A DNA stretch of 64,000 bases, taken from Symbiodinium kawagutii (Eukaryota > Sar > Dinophyceae > Suessiales > Symbiodiniaceae). The position numbers and the translations under genes were made by a program. Location: assembly GCA_009767595.1 (NCBI GenBank), contig VSDK01023782.1, forward strand, positions 70,383-134,382, read 5' to 3'. The notes beneath the pieces were generated by a model. The model was given only the letters and a program-made list of their open reading frames with translations, was not told the DNA's origin and did no database searches. Shown one piece after another: positions 32,110 to 42,400 of this stretch (positions are counted from its first letter, which is position 1; each line of letters starts with the position of its first letter).

Positions 32110-35100
32110 TCAAGGAGCAACGTGCAGCAAATCGGATGCGTTTGTTGAGAAGTGAGCACTCGAAATCATCCGGTGCGGTGTGTTCAGCAGAAGCAAGGCC
32201 AACCCCTGTTGAGTCAACAACTGATTGCTCTGCAGATAAGGCTTGGCTTCATGAAACGTCATCAAGGCAACTCCTTTGGCCAGGGGATTCACCTGGCTGG
32301 GGGGAATCTGTGGGACCTCTTTGTCATCTTCCATGCGAAAGGCACCTGCGACGAGTTCCAACTTGGCTGGGTCCAGAGCCAAAGGCATCACTGGTGGGCC
32401 GGACGGCTGGGTACGTGCCTTCTTGGATTTCGGTTTGTCCTTGTCGCGACCCTGCCTGGCTGCAACGACACTCTGCAATTCTTCGGGCATGACCAGTTGC
32501 AAGGCTGGCTTGTGTTGGTTGGCAAGCCCTTTGAGGGCCTTCCATGGATTCAGGCCTTCCAAAACACGAGTCACTTCGGCCTTTCCCAAACTTTGCATCA
32601 CCAACCGAGCCCGTGCCATGGAAGCTTGGTTCGGCACACCATGAAACTGCAGCAGGTTTGCCAGGGTATCCATGACATCTGAACCAAAACCCCAGCACCA
32701 GGGTCGTTTGCAAGTCAGAAACTGCCTCTGCAATTCCTGATGCAAATGCACCAAGGTCACATCGGTTTTGGGGAGTGGTCGTTGCAGGAGTTGATTGGCC
32801 ATGAAAGCCATAGACGCAGCTCCACACAGGTCAGGGCAAAAGTTTCGACGTTCGCAGGTAACATGAAGGGTTTTCAAACCCAAGGCAGTGCAAATCATCC
32901 AATGAAGATGGTTCAAAGGATTGATGTCAACCAACGTGTGATCCCAACTCCTCACCAACAGATGATCACCTTGAGGAGTCCAACAGTATGGCATCCAGTG
33001 GCCTTTGTGCAGCACAACCGAAAAAATCTTGTGGATCCCAGTGTACTGATTCAAATGCTGTTGGATCTGAGCAACTGAACCAGCCAAAGCCCAACCGGTC
33101 ATCAACAAAGGATCAATCATCACCACTCCTGAGCCAGGCATGCTGTCACCACATCGAACCATGTGGAACCAAAGCTCATCATCACCCCAAGCGGTGCCTT
33201 GACCCTCATGGATCACGCTACGAGTCTGACCATCCATCTGGGTATCGCGCATGACTGAGCAAAGGCCTTCATCCGCGACAACTGGTGGGAGCAGGGCAAC
33301 CATCTGTTCACCAGTCATCTTCATCAAGAGGGCAGCCGATGCTTCAACTGGGTGATGCATGGGTTCTGTGGCAGGGATTGCATCTTCAACAGTGTCGGAG
33401 TCAGTATCCATGGCCGCGTTCATGACAGCATCCTCCTGGGGAAAATCGGTCCACAGTTCGGGGCTGGCAGAAACTGGCACTGCACGTGGGACTTGGGAAC
33501 ACAAACGCAGCTCAGGGAAATCTGACACACGCAGGTGCAAATCGACTACTGCATTTGTGGCAGGGTGAATGGCAATCACTTGTGACACATTTGTGAGTGT
33601 CTGCTCTGCTTGCAGCAATTGCTCAACGGATGCTTTCGACGACACTTTGATCACCAGCCTTGTACCATCCTCACCTCTCAAGAGCAAGTCAACCATGTCA
33701 AGTGCCTGCGGAGGATCACGTGGAATGTCTGGGTACATGCTCTTGACCTGAGTCCACAGAAGGTTCTTGAACGAAGCGATGATGGTGTCAGGATCTGTCA
33801 CATTGGCTTGGTTGAACAGCTGATCTAAATGACGAAGCAAACATCCCCCCACCCAAGCACTCTGCAGAGGAGCGGCCATCTGGCCAATGGCGCAAAGATT
33901 GAGCCTTTGATCGGAGGACCAAGTCAAGTCCAACGGTACTCCACTCAGTGCTGCCACCTCTTGGACATGAAGATGACGAAACTTCGGTGGGCCATCTTCA
34001 CAAGGGACTGCCAAGAGCTGGGCATAGATCCCTTTGGTTGCCAGCAGTTCATCAGAAAAACCCGCTTTGCGACATGAGCATGCACACGCCTGTGTCTGAC
34101 CTCCCCATGAATGGAGGGCGGTAGGCAACTTGGCTTCAGGTTTGACGAGGTAATGGCGAAGGGGTTGGCCTCCAAGCTGGAACCTTTGCTCCTCTTCTGC
34201 CGACAACAGAAGTTGTGACTCCTCAGCTTGTGGCCACCTCTTGACATATGGCATGACATCTCGGACAACCATGTTGGAAACACCTGCCGGCTGTGGCATG
34301 TGAACAGGACCTAGGCTCGGATGCGTTGCGATGACCCACCAACGGTGACGGTTTGATGCCCACATGTTCTCAAGCTTCAAACTGCAATCTACCACATGAT
34401 AACCAAGTTCACGCTGCAGTGCATCAATGTGGTATTGGACATGGCTGTTGGTCTTGGCAGGCATGACATTTTCCAACACAATCACAGGGGCCTGTAGGAG
34501 GTGAGCTGTCTGAAGAGAAGCCGGTAGTGAACGGGCTCTCTCATCGGCTCCTCCTGACTGCGATCCTCCTCTGCTGTAAGGTTGGCAAGCAAACCCCACC
34601 ACGATCGTACATGGCTGGTCAACATGCCCCCAAATCTGGCTGACAACAGATTCATCCAACACACTAGCATGCACCATGGGAACCTGCGGATGCACGAGTC
34701 CATGAAGTGAGGCCAGGGAGGCCTGCATCTCTACGGAGCAAACATGTGTGAACCCCGCCTGCTTCAGTCCGATGGGAGTCATACTGGCACCTGAACACAG
34801 CTCGACCACGTTCTTCAAACGATCGGCATGCAGTGTCTGATGGAGGAGAATCTGCGACCTGGAAGGAACGTTGCAAACAAACAAGGGATCGGTACCAACC
34901 ACTGTAGCTTGCAAAAGGGTGACAGTGGTATAATGCTCAGCTTCTTCTGGTATGTCACCTTGCACACGCACAATCACACCACCAGGATAGGAAATTCCCA
35001 CACCAGAGGATTCATTCCAAACCATTCGTTGCAGGACCAAAGAAACTGAGTTGTTCATCTGGACCCTGTTCCAATCAGGGCCAAACAACGGTGGATCGGG

Positions 35101-35118
35101 ACCAGGCAGAGCAACCAT
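32110..35118 (-). CDS. LINE frame A: cytosine-C5 DNA methyltransferase with possible C-terminal cysteine protease
   Basis: About 1002 codons from the first ATG (the frame is open from 35154 but with no earlier ATG). Residues about 103-426 contain the C5-methyltransferase motifs in order: I (VVELCSGASMTPIGL), IV (GFACQPYS, catalytic Cys178, with Ala replacing the usual Pro of PCQ), VI (VLENV, 216-218), VIII (NRHRWWV, 256-259), a target-recognition-like region, then IX/X (HVQEVAALSGVP and CAIGQMAAPLQSAWVGG). Residues about 700-780 show KGHWMPYCW, WDH, VDIN and CPDLCGAASMAF, the His-Asp-Cys order of C48/Ulp1-like proteases (H707, D726 or D731, C765), as a guess. Element-coded methylation of its own or host DNA is an inference. 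Methyltransferase-bearing retrotransposons have been reported in Symbiodinium. Confidence 0.88.
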   Translation of the reverse strand: MVALPGPDPPLFGPDWNRVQMNNSVSLVLQRMVWNESSGVGISYPGGVIVRVQGDIPEEAEHYTTVTLLQATVVGTDPLFVCNVPSRSQILLHQTLHADRLKNVVELCSGASMTPIGLKQAGFTHVCSVEMQASLASLHGLVHPQVPMVHASVLDESVVSQIWGHVDQPCTIVVGFACQPYSRGGSQSGGADERARSLPASLQTAHLLQAPVIVLENVMPAKTNSHVQYHIDALQRELGYHVVDCSLKLENMWASNRHRWWVIATHPSLGPVHMPQPAGVSNMVVRDVMPYVKRWPQAEESQLLLSAEEEQRFQLGGQPLRHYLVKPEAKLPTALHSWGGQTQACACSCRKAGFSDELLATKGIYAQLLAVPCEDGPPKFRHLHVQEVAALSGVPLDLTWSSDQRLNLCAIGQMAAPLQSAWVGGCLLRHLDQLFNQANVTDPDTIIASFKNLLWTQVKSMYPDIPRDPPQALDMVDLLLRGEDGTRLVIKVSSKASVEQLLQAEQTLTNVSQVIAIHPATNAVVDLHLRVSDFPELRLCSQVPRAVPVSASPELWTDFPQEDAVMNAAMDTDSDTVEDAIPATEPMHHPVEASAALLMKMTGEQMVALLPPVVADEGLCSVMRDTQMDGQTRSVIHEGQGTAWGDDELWFHMVRCGDSMPGSGVVMIDPLLMTGWALAGSVAQIQQHLNQYTGIHKIFSVVLHKGHWMPYCWTPQGDHLLVRSWDHTLVDINPLNHLHWMICTALGLKTLHVTCERRNFCPDLCGAASMAFMANQLLQRPLPKTDVTLVHLHQELQRQFLTCKRPWCWGFGSDVMDTLANLLQFHGVPNQASMARARLVMQSLGKAEVTRVLEGLNPWKALKGLANQHKPALQLVMPEELQSVVAARQGRDKDKPKSKKARTQPSGPPVMPLALDPAKLELVAGAFRMEDDKEVPQIPPSQVNPLAKGVALMTFHEAKPYLQSNQLLTQQGLALLLLNTPHRMISSAHFSTNASDLLHVAP

Positions 35119-35189
35119 TGCTACACAGCGCACCCAAACTTTCGCAAGCGCCACCCCCTACGACCTGGCAAGGATTTGGGCCAAGGGCT

Positions 35190-35202
35190 TTTGAAACCAC
35201 CA
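35190..35202. repeat. LINE target-site duplication, 5' side
   Basis: TTTGAAACCACCA, identical to 25674-25686. The following ACTAAC completes the broken MITE-1 right end imperfectly. Confidence 0.72.
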
Positions 35203-35209
35203 ACTAACA

Positions 35210-36000
35210 AAACCATTCCCTGAATATCAATAACCTCGGGTCCAAAGCCAACCAGTCCGGGACCTAAGCGAAGCAATCGCTGCCCGATGCCAGCCTTGCG
35301 CCAAAGACGTGGGCTCCCCAAGAGTCCGTTTCAGCTACGGTTGGTTGATGATAAAAAATTGCGAATTTAATAGCAGTAATCAGGTTGACAGGCATGGTTG
35401 TAGCAATAGCTTGCAATAATTTGCAAAAGTAATTCAAAATTCATAATACTTGGCAATACAATCCTGGTGGTTGACAGCGGTTCTTTGGCTATAGTTGATA
35501 ATGGTTCATCACAATGGCCTAGTAGCGGCTGTTGCTTACACAAAAACCTTCATGACGACCACCGCCTCCAGCCACGTTTCCAGCAATTTTCGTAGCACTC
35601 CTATTGGTCATCAATAGTAAACCGTGATATCATACAATGTATTTCAATCCGGTGCGTCATGGTGGTCCTCGGTGCGTTCACAATAGCCATCAATCATCAT
35701 CATTAACCATGAATCATCATCATGAATCATCAGTCGTGACCATTAACCATACATTGTCTTCGTAAACCATATATCATCGTCAAAACTATGCATCATTCGC
35801 ATTAACCATGGGTCATCATCAATAACCAAGCATTATCCTCATGAACTTTGGCTCATGTTCACTCACCATGAATCATCGTCATTAACCACGAGTCCTCATC
35901 ATTGAGTCATGAGTCATGAGTATCAAGCATGAATCATCATCACTCACCATGAGTCATCACCATGAACCGCGAACCTTCATAATTTAGCATGGATCGTCGT
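35210..36000. other. No recognisable gene
   Basis: A short GC-rich stretch to about 35340, then degenerate ACCATGAATCATC DNA. Nothing coding supported. Confidence 0.45.
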
Positions 36001-36004
36001 CATT

Positions 36005-36945
36005 CACCACATATCATCGTCCTCGTCTTCGTCCTCCTCCTCATCATCATCACAATCACCATCATCATCATCATGATGACATGTGATTCATCATCATGAA
36101 CCATTAGCCAGCACCATTATCATCATCCTCATCCTCATCCTCATCCTCATCATCATCATCATCATCATCATCGCCATCAGCATCATCATCATCATCATCA
36201 TAATTCTCATCATCCTCATCATCCTCATCATCATCATCATCATTCTCATCATCCTCATCATCCTCATCACCATCACCATCACCATCACCATCATCATCAT
36301 CACCATCATCACCATCACCATCACCATCACCATCGCCATCGCCATCACCATCACCATCATCATCATCACCACCATCATCATCACCATCACCTTCACAACC
36401 ACCATCACCTTCACAACCACCATCACCATCACCATCATCATCATCATCATCATTCTCATCATCCTCATCATCCTCATCACCATCACCATCACCATCACCA
36501 TCATCATCACCACCATCATCACCATCACCATCACCATCACCATCGCCATCACCATCACCATCATCATCATCACCACCATCATCATCACCATCACCTTCAC
36601 AACCACCATCACCATCACCATTATCATCATCATCATCATCCTCATCATCCTCATCACCATCACCATCACATACCATCACCATCACCATCACCATCACCAT
36701 CATCATCATCACCACCATCATCATCACCATCACCTTCACAACCACCATCACCATCACCATTATCATCATCATCATCATCATCCTCATCATCATCATCAAA
36801 ACATCATCATCATCATAATTCTCATCATCCTCATCATCATCATCATCATCCTAACATCATCATCATCATCACCATCAGCATCACTATCACCATCACCATC
36901 ATCATCATCATCATCACCACCATCATCATCAAGCATGATTCATCA
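36005..36945. repeat. Long CAT/ATC/CAC trinucleotide array
   Basis: About 900 bases of CAT-based repeats with higher-order blocks (CATCACCAT, CCTCAT, TTCACAACCAC) that themselves recur two or three times. All long open frames over it (poly-Ile/Thr, poly-Met/Val, poly-Asp/Gly, poly-His) come from the repeat. Confidence 0.97.
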
Positions 36946-37023
36946 TCATCAAAAAATCAATAATAACCATAGTCATTTCATTGATCTTTAACCATTAGCC
37001 CTTCACTATCAACCAGTCGTAAC

Positions 37024-37147
37024 CAGGATCTTCCCGCTGCTTCCCGGTCACCGCCAGCTGCGGTCTGCGCGGATGGTCGCGATGATGCCGGACCAACCTG
37101 GGGGAATGATCGATGGCAGTGGCAATCGTTGAGTCGTGCGTGGCCGC
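37024..37147 (-). CDS. Putative exon, unknown protein
   Basis: Minus-strand island after TTTCCCAAAG and before GTTACG with AATHDSTIATAIDHSPRLVR. Basic C-terminal half. Not recognised. Confidence 0.42.
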
Positions 37148-37179
37148 CTTTGGGAAACGAACGAAGTTAATAACTTGGA

Positions 37180-37420
37180 TAGTATAACTATAACTAGTGG
37201 TAGTAGTAACAGTAGCTAGTATACGTAGTAATAACAGTAAGTTAAGAGTTGTAACAGTAGTAGCTACTATAGTAATAGTAATGAAGTAATGAATGAAGTA
37301 ATGAAGTAACTTCTACTATTGAATGCATGCCAGTAATAGTAATAGTAATAGAAATAGTAATAGTAATAGTAGAAATAGCATGAATAGTAGTAGAATGAAT
37401 AGCATCAATGATAATTGCAA
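37180..37420. repeat. (AGTAAT)n / TAGTAGTA-type array
   Basis: Irregular AGTAGT and AGTAAT units. Confidence 0.9.
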
Positions 37421-37429
37421 CATTCACCA

Positions 37430-39060
37430 CTTTCGGTAAAGTGGATTTTCTACTTCCAGGTTGGCCGAATCAAATTAGTCATTGATACTTGCTCAATAAT
37501 AGATGGTAGAACCAACTTAAGAGCTAATTGTCAATGAAGGAATATATAGGAATATCAATATCAACCACTAATCATCATTTTGCAAGCTTAAGAGCTAACA
37601 AATGGTGCAAACAAATGGTCAATGATATGTCGCTGATGGTCGGTGATGGTTGGTTGCTTGCGTGTTTGTTTCACTAGGCACAAGGTCCTTGGGGACACAA
37701 CCTCTCGCAAAGGTTAAATTGCTTGATTTCGACATGCATGTTCCGGGCCAACTGCCTTATGTTGATGGTTCATCATAGAACCATTGAGATGACTTCATGG
37801 TAACATAGTTGAGTTAGATCAATAGTATGTCAATGTTCGTGGCCAACAGTGAGCTGATATAGCTGATAATGCTAGGAATGGCCATAGTGATCAAATAATG
37901 AGCAAGGAATACTAGCAGTTATTGATTTGCCGATCATTGTTAATTGTCGGTGTACATTGGCTACTGCTAAATAGTGATTATATAATGATTACCAAAACAA
38001 CTAATGACGGTTGCTACTTCATACTTGCTAATGGTGGCTAATGCGGGTAGTAAATGGTGGTTCAAAGTAGCGGCTTGCAACCATGTATGTTAATGTTGGG
38101 AGATGAGAGTAGCTTGTGATTCTTAATTGTTAATGTATCCTGATTATCAACATTGCAAAATCATTGCGATTTGTGGTTTCAACAACGGCTAAGTGATGGG
38201 TGCAGCGATGACGGTCAATAACAGCTGATGATGCTTAATTAGGCTTGGCTAGAGCCCAATGTCCGAAAAAGGTGTAGATCTCGGGAAAACATCCCAACAA
38301 ACGGGAAGCTCTTCTAGGGATATGGGGCTCATGTACTGTGGTGCCCACGAATGCCATCCAAACCGATGCTTACAGAAATTGTGGCTATGCCATCTAAGCG
38401 ACGGCGCTTGATGGAGGATTTTTGGGCAATGAAAAAATACCGTCCATTTGGGCAGGTGGATATCAGAAAACACAGGGTTTTTGTCAGTTTTGGTATGCAT
38501 TATTTTTGGTTAAGAACCAACTGCGGACGGTACAACTCCGTAGGATGATTGAGCCGTGGAGGTCATTGCAAGTCGCAACTGGTGCATCTGTGCATCAATC
38601 AGATCGCTTGAATACGACCGTATCTATCCGTGACATTTGTTCTACCATCCCCGTTGGTCATGAATGTCTTGGTCATGAACGATGAACTCATGGTTCTCCA
38701 CATTTCAAGAATACTTACAAATGAGCAATGGCTTACAGTGGATCATTGAAACCAATGGGAATGACTATCAACCATCAGTTAAACCATCAGTAGCTGGGAC
38801 GGTGGCTGTACAATGGGGGATGGTTGCCCTCAAAGTTCCCACGGTGAGGTCGCGAGGTCTCCAAAGTGCCATTGAAAGTCATCAACCATCACTATGACTT
38901 TGACTAGTCACTTACCCTTTTTTAGTCATCATTCGCTCATTCTTCGTTATCCATCATGAACCATCATGAGCCATCATGATCCATCATTGATCATCATCAA
39001 TTAATCATGAATTAATCATCTTTAAATACCTTTAATAACTATTAAGCCATTGTCCAGTAC
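37430..39060. other. Mostly unassigned
   Basis: Degenerate filler. On the minus strand around 37690-37760 a short island reads RQLARNMHVEIKQFNLCERL, and on the plus strand 38351-38548 is open (includes MPSKRRRLMEDFWAMKKYRP). Neither has firm splice edges. Confidence 0.35.
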
Positions 39061-39276
39061 CATCCTTTTGCCATACCGCGTTTGATCCATCTGACTTTCC
39101 CAAACTGCTCGAAGTCAGGTGGCCATTCCATGAAACTCACGTGGACTCGTCGCAGCGCCGTGCGAGTCCTGGGGCCAGCGGCCAGCGGTTGATCCGCCAT
39201 GCGTTGGGAGTGCCCTCGGTGAGTTCGCCAGCAGCCGAGCTGAGGTTGGGTCACCAGTGGTTCGCCAGCATAGAAA
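39061..39276 (-). CDS. Putative 216-bp exon whose acceptor is the MITE-1 terminus
   Basis: Minus-strand island of 72 codons that starts immediately after CCAACCAG, the end of a MITE-1 copy, and ends before a GTACTG donor. It contains RVHVSFMEWPPDFEQFGKVR and is basic overall. The exact abutment makes the MITE a candidate intron-generating element. The copia element sits inside that same MITE, hence in the intron just upstream. Confidence 0.45.
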
Positions 39277-39291
39277 CTGGTTGGTGGTTTT
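39277..39291 (+). mobile_element. MITE-1 copy, left end, split by copia
   Basis: CTGGTTGGTGGTTTT, then the copia LTR. The element resumes at 47668. Confidence 0.75.
39287..39291. repeat. Copia target-site duplication (left)
   Basis: GTTTT, repeated at 47668-47672. Confidence 0.85.
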
Positions 39292-39447
39292 TAATGAGGT
39301 TCCTCTTCTTCTTCTAATAAGAATGGTGACCGCCCACACTCACACTTGAGAGCTCAGCAGGTTCTTTTTCCCGCTGAACTTGATCTTGAAAGCGGCTACG
39401 AAACCGCATCGTTGAATGTCATGAAATGCAAAATGGGAGGATTTCCA
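39292..39447 (-). repeat. Copia 3' LTR
   Basis: 156 bp, identical to 47512-47667. Confidence 0.95.
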
Positions 39448-39456
39448 CTCCCCCTT
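39448..39456 (-). promoter_or_regulatory. Copia polypurine tract
   Basis: AAGGGGGAG on the element strand, directly against the 3' LTR. It primes plus-strand DNA synthesis in LTR elements. Confidence 0.8.
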
Positions 39457-39498
39457 GGTGGGTCCGGAAGGTTCCACCATCGTGACCCAAACCGCTTT

Positions 39499-42400
39499 CT
39501 AACTTCCGCATTGGCAGCAGGAGGACAACTTCCGGTTTCCTTCTGCTTTGGGACACTCCTTGTGGTTGTGAACATGCTGTCCCCACCCTGAAATCCAAAG
39601 TGGAATCCCGGGTTTCGGAAGCCCTCTGTTCTTCATCGAGACCAGTTTACACATAGGACACCATTTGGAGTCTCTCGTTGGTCCGGTCTGTGGGGAGGTA
39701 AGGTAGGGACAATCAGCCTTCAGGTGATAGACTGATCCATACCTTGTAGTCTTCACAGAGAACGGCAGTTCAATGTTCTTCATCTCTTCCTCTTCATTGA
39801 ATCGCAGAGACCTTTGATAATCCCAGCGAAGTTTCAACCACATCTTCTTCTCTCCATCTTCTTCCGTGCTCTGACTTCCGCTCCCTTTGGCTCTTCCTTT
39901 CGCTTTGGGGGTCTCATCCTGCTTCACTTCAAAGAACCCTTCAAACCTCTTCTCTAGTTCTTCTGGTGGATCTCTTTCGTCCTCTGGTGACTTCTCCCTC
40001 TCTCCTTCATCTTCAGGATGCCTCTTCTTCAGCATCAGATCCTCTTCATCTTCCAGCCTGGGGGGTCTTCGGTCGGTCCCGTTCAGCGATGTTCCATCAG
40101 CCTCGGTTCTTCGACTTACTCCCACTTTCCAAACCTTTTGAATCAGAAGGATCCCAACCGTAGTGACCAAAACCACCACAGCCGTGTAAGCGATGACAAA
40201 GGGAGTCAGGTTGTCTTCCGGGTGAGCCTCTTCCTTTTCTTCAAGCCCATATGACTCCTGGAGTGAAGTCATCAGCATCACCAATCGGAGTGCCATCGTA
40301 GCTCTTTCTAGCTTCATCCTCTTCTGACCTTCCTGAATCTTCAATCTTCCATCTTCTATCTCTTCTGGCCAGTCTTCTTCCTTCGTGTTCAGCCCTGCCT
40401 TTGACTTCTTCCTGACTTCCATCCCAATCAACTTCTTCAGGAATTCAATCCTCACTGAGGTCAAAGCCTTGGTTCCCAAGTCGGCCACTTGGAATTCGCC
40501 AGGGGTGTATTGAACAGCCCATTCCCCACCAGCGATAGCCTGTCTGGCAAAAGCTGCTCGAAGGCGAAGATGTCGTGTCCTCCAGTGACCGCTTTCTACG
40601 GTGAGAATCGACTTCGCGGATTGGCTGTCCGTCACTGCAACTCGTTGAGCTTTTTCACATAGTTCCTCCACAATGCAGGCAATCGATTCGGCAGCCGTCA
40701 TCCCTTCCACGATTTCCATCAATTCAGACTCTGCGGTACTCAGAGTCACTGAGTGCTGCCTCCCTGACCGCCAGAACAACAAGTTGTTGTTCACGAAGAC
40801 CATGGAGCAACCATGGCTGGCGGCTCCATCGGGAGCGAAGGATGCATCCGAGTACATCTGCACGGTGACTTCTTCTCCTCCTTCATCTCGATAGCGAAGT
40901 CCATCTCCACTGGTTTCCTTCAAGTACCCAATGAGTTGTAGGTACACCTCCTTCACCATCTTTGGACTTTTCGTAACTTGGCTTCCCATCCGTGAGCATG
41001 CAAACATGGCATCCGGTCTCGACCTCGTCACAAGCCAAAGAACCTCGCCAACCATCTTTTGAGCTTCACGGACATCTGAGGGTGACGGGGGGTCTTTCTC
41101 CTCACTCATAGAGGCCTGATCCCTGGAGATGGGAATCCGTCGGGGCATAGTTTCTGGAAATCTTTCCAGCAAGTCTCTGGTGTAGGACTCCTGAGTGATC
41201 AACCACTCATCTCTTCCGTTCTCCCCCTGGACCCGCATCAAGTCCATTCCCAAAAACCTCACAGCCTCTCGGTCGACCTTCATCGGTGTCGACGAGGCCC
41301 AAGTATCTTGGAACTTCTGGATCACCGAGTCCACAATGGCTTCGCTTCCTGTCACCGTAACATCATCCACATACGTCATCACCAGGCCAACCATCTCATC
41401 GTGAATGCTTCTCTTTCCGCTTTCACCTGACTTCAAAACTTTCCACATGTTTTCTTCTGAAATCATTCGTTCCAACCATAGAGTCTTTTCTTCTCCTTCC
41501 AGGTGGACCTTGATTTCAAACTTCTCCATCTCCTGATCCCTGTGTCCTCCCCAAAGCTTCGGTGATCTTCGGAAACCATAGACCGCCTTCAATGGTTTGA
41601 ATCCAACCTTCTTCCGAAAGTAGCCTTTCTCTTTCAGGATTTGGGGCTGCATCACAATGATGGTATCCTCATCTGGACTCATCACCAAGTCGGCGTTGAG
41701 GAATGCCGTCTTGATGTCCAACACTGCCGAAACCCACTGCATCCTTGACATCATCCAAACCATCACTCTGAAGGCCGCCGCGTCTGCACCCGAGCTGAAG
41801 TTGTTCTCGGAGTCATGGCGTTCTTCATAGTTTCCACAAACCACCCATCTGGCTTTTCTTCGTCCTCCTTGGGGTCCCGGCTTCTTCGTGAAGACCAAAC
41901 TTGATGGGATAAACTGCACTTTCTTTCCTCTACTTCTGGCCTCCTGAATCAGCCTCTTCTCTTCGGCCTCATCAACTTCTTCGAATGCTTTCTTCTCCAC
42001 TAAAAGGGCTCGAACCTCTGCATCAATCGCTTCCACCCACTTGTCCCATTCCCGGCCAACCTCCTTGGGGGAAATGATTTTCGTCTGCAGGAGTTCTTCT
42101 TCTTCGGGGCTGGCTTCCATCATCTTTTTCATCTTTTGGAGGAGTCTTCTCTCTTCCTGTGCCAGCTCGTCATCGTCATCCAGCATCAACACGCTCTCTT
42201 GAATGATCATCTCATCCAACCTCATCTTCCTCCGAGAGTCTTCAAGCCTCCTCTCCTCTCTTTCATCTTCTGGGGGTCTTCCAACCTTCCTTATAGCTGG
42301 TCTTCTCCTCACTTCCTGTCGGGCCCTCACTGCATCAGCTGCTTCTTCCGCAACAGCTATCCAGAGGTCATCATCTGGGGGAACCGCTGTTCGTCTCATG

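Larger units (their letters stand above)
25687..35189 (-). mobile_element. Non-LTR (LINE) retrotransposon carrying a DNA methyltransferase
   Basis: A 9.5-kb minus-strand element bounded by the 13-bp direct repeat TTTGAAACCACCA. It reads 5' to 3': a 71-bp leader, frame A (C5 DNA methyltransferase plus possible protease), frame B (ORF1-like), frame C (APE endonuclease and reverse transcriptase), frame D (zinc knuckle and RNase H), then about 65 bp of 3' UTR. The 3' end has a short tandem GGAACATGGT and no poly(A). The final TGGTGG matches the target. All four frames are long and uninterrupted, so the copy is young. The APE endonuclease makes it a LINE of the APE class. Clade not determined. Confidence 0.85.

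Noticed and set aside
26256..34077. Plus-strand frames of 100-190 codons over the LINE
   Set aside because: Antisense shadows of the four LINE frames.
35320..35340. CCGTAGC at 35340 (minus), similar to the start of the dinoflagellate spliced leader
   Set aside because: Only seven bases match and the rest differs. The target duplication puts the LINE 5' end at 35189, so the site is outside the element.
36083..36991. 302-codon plus-strand and about 190-230-codon minus-strand open frames
   Set aside because: They are made of Ile/Thr, Met/Val, Asp/Gly or His repeats from a CAT trinucleotide array. All six frames behave alike.
39115..39339. Minus-strand frame starting WAVTILIRRRR, the same as the copia 5' frame
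   Set aside because: It is the 3' LTR copy of the sequence upstream of the gag ATG. It runs into flanking DNA by chance.
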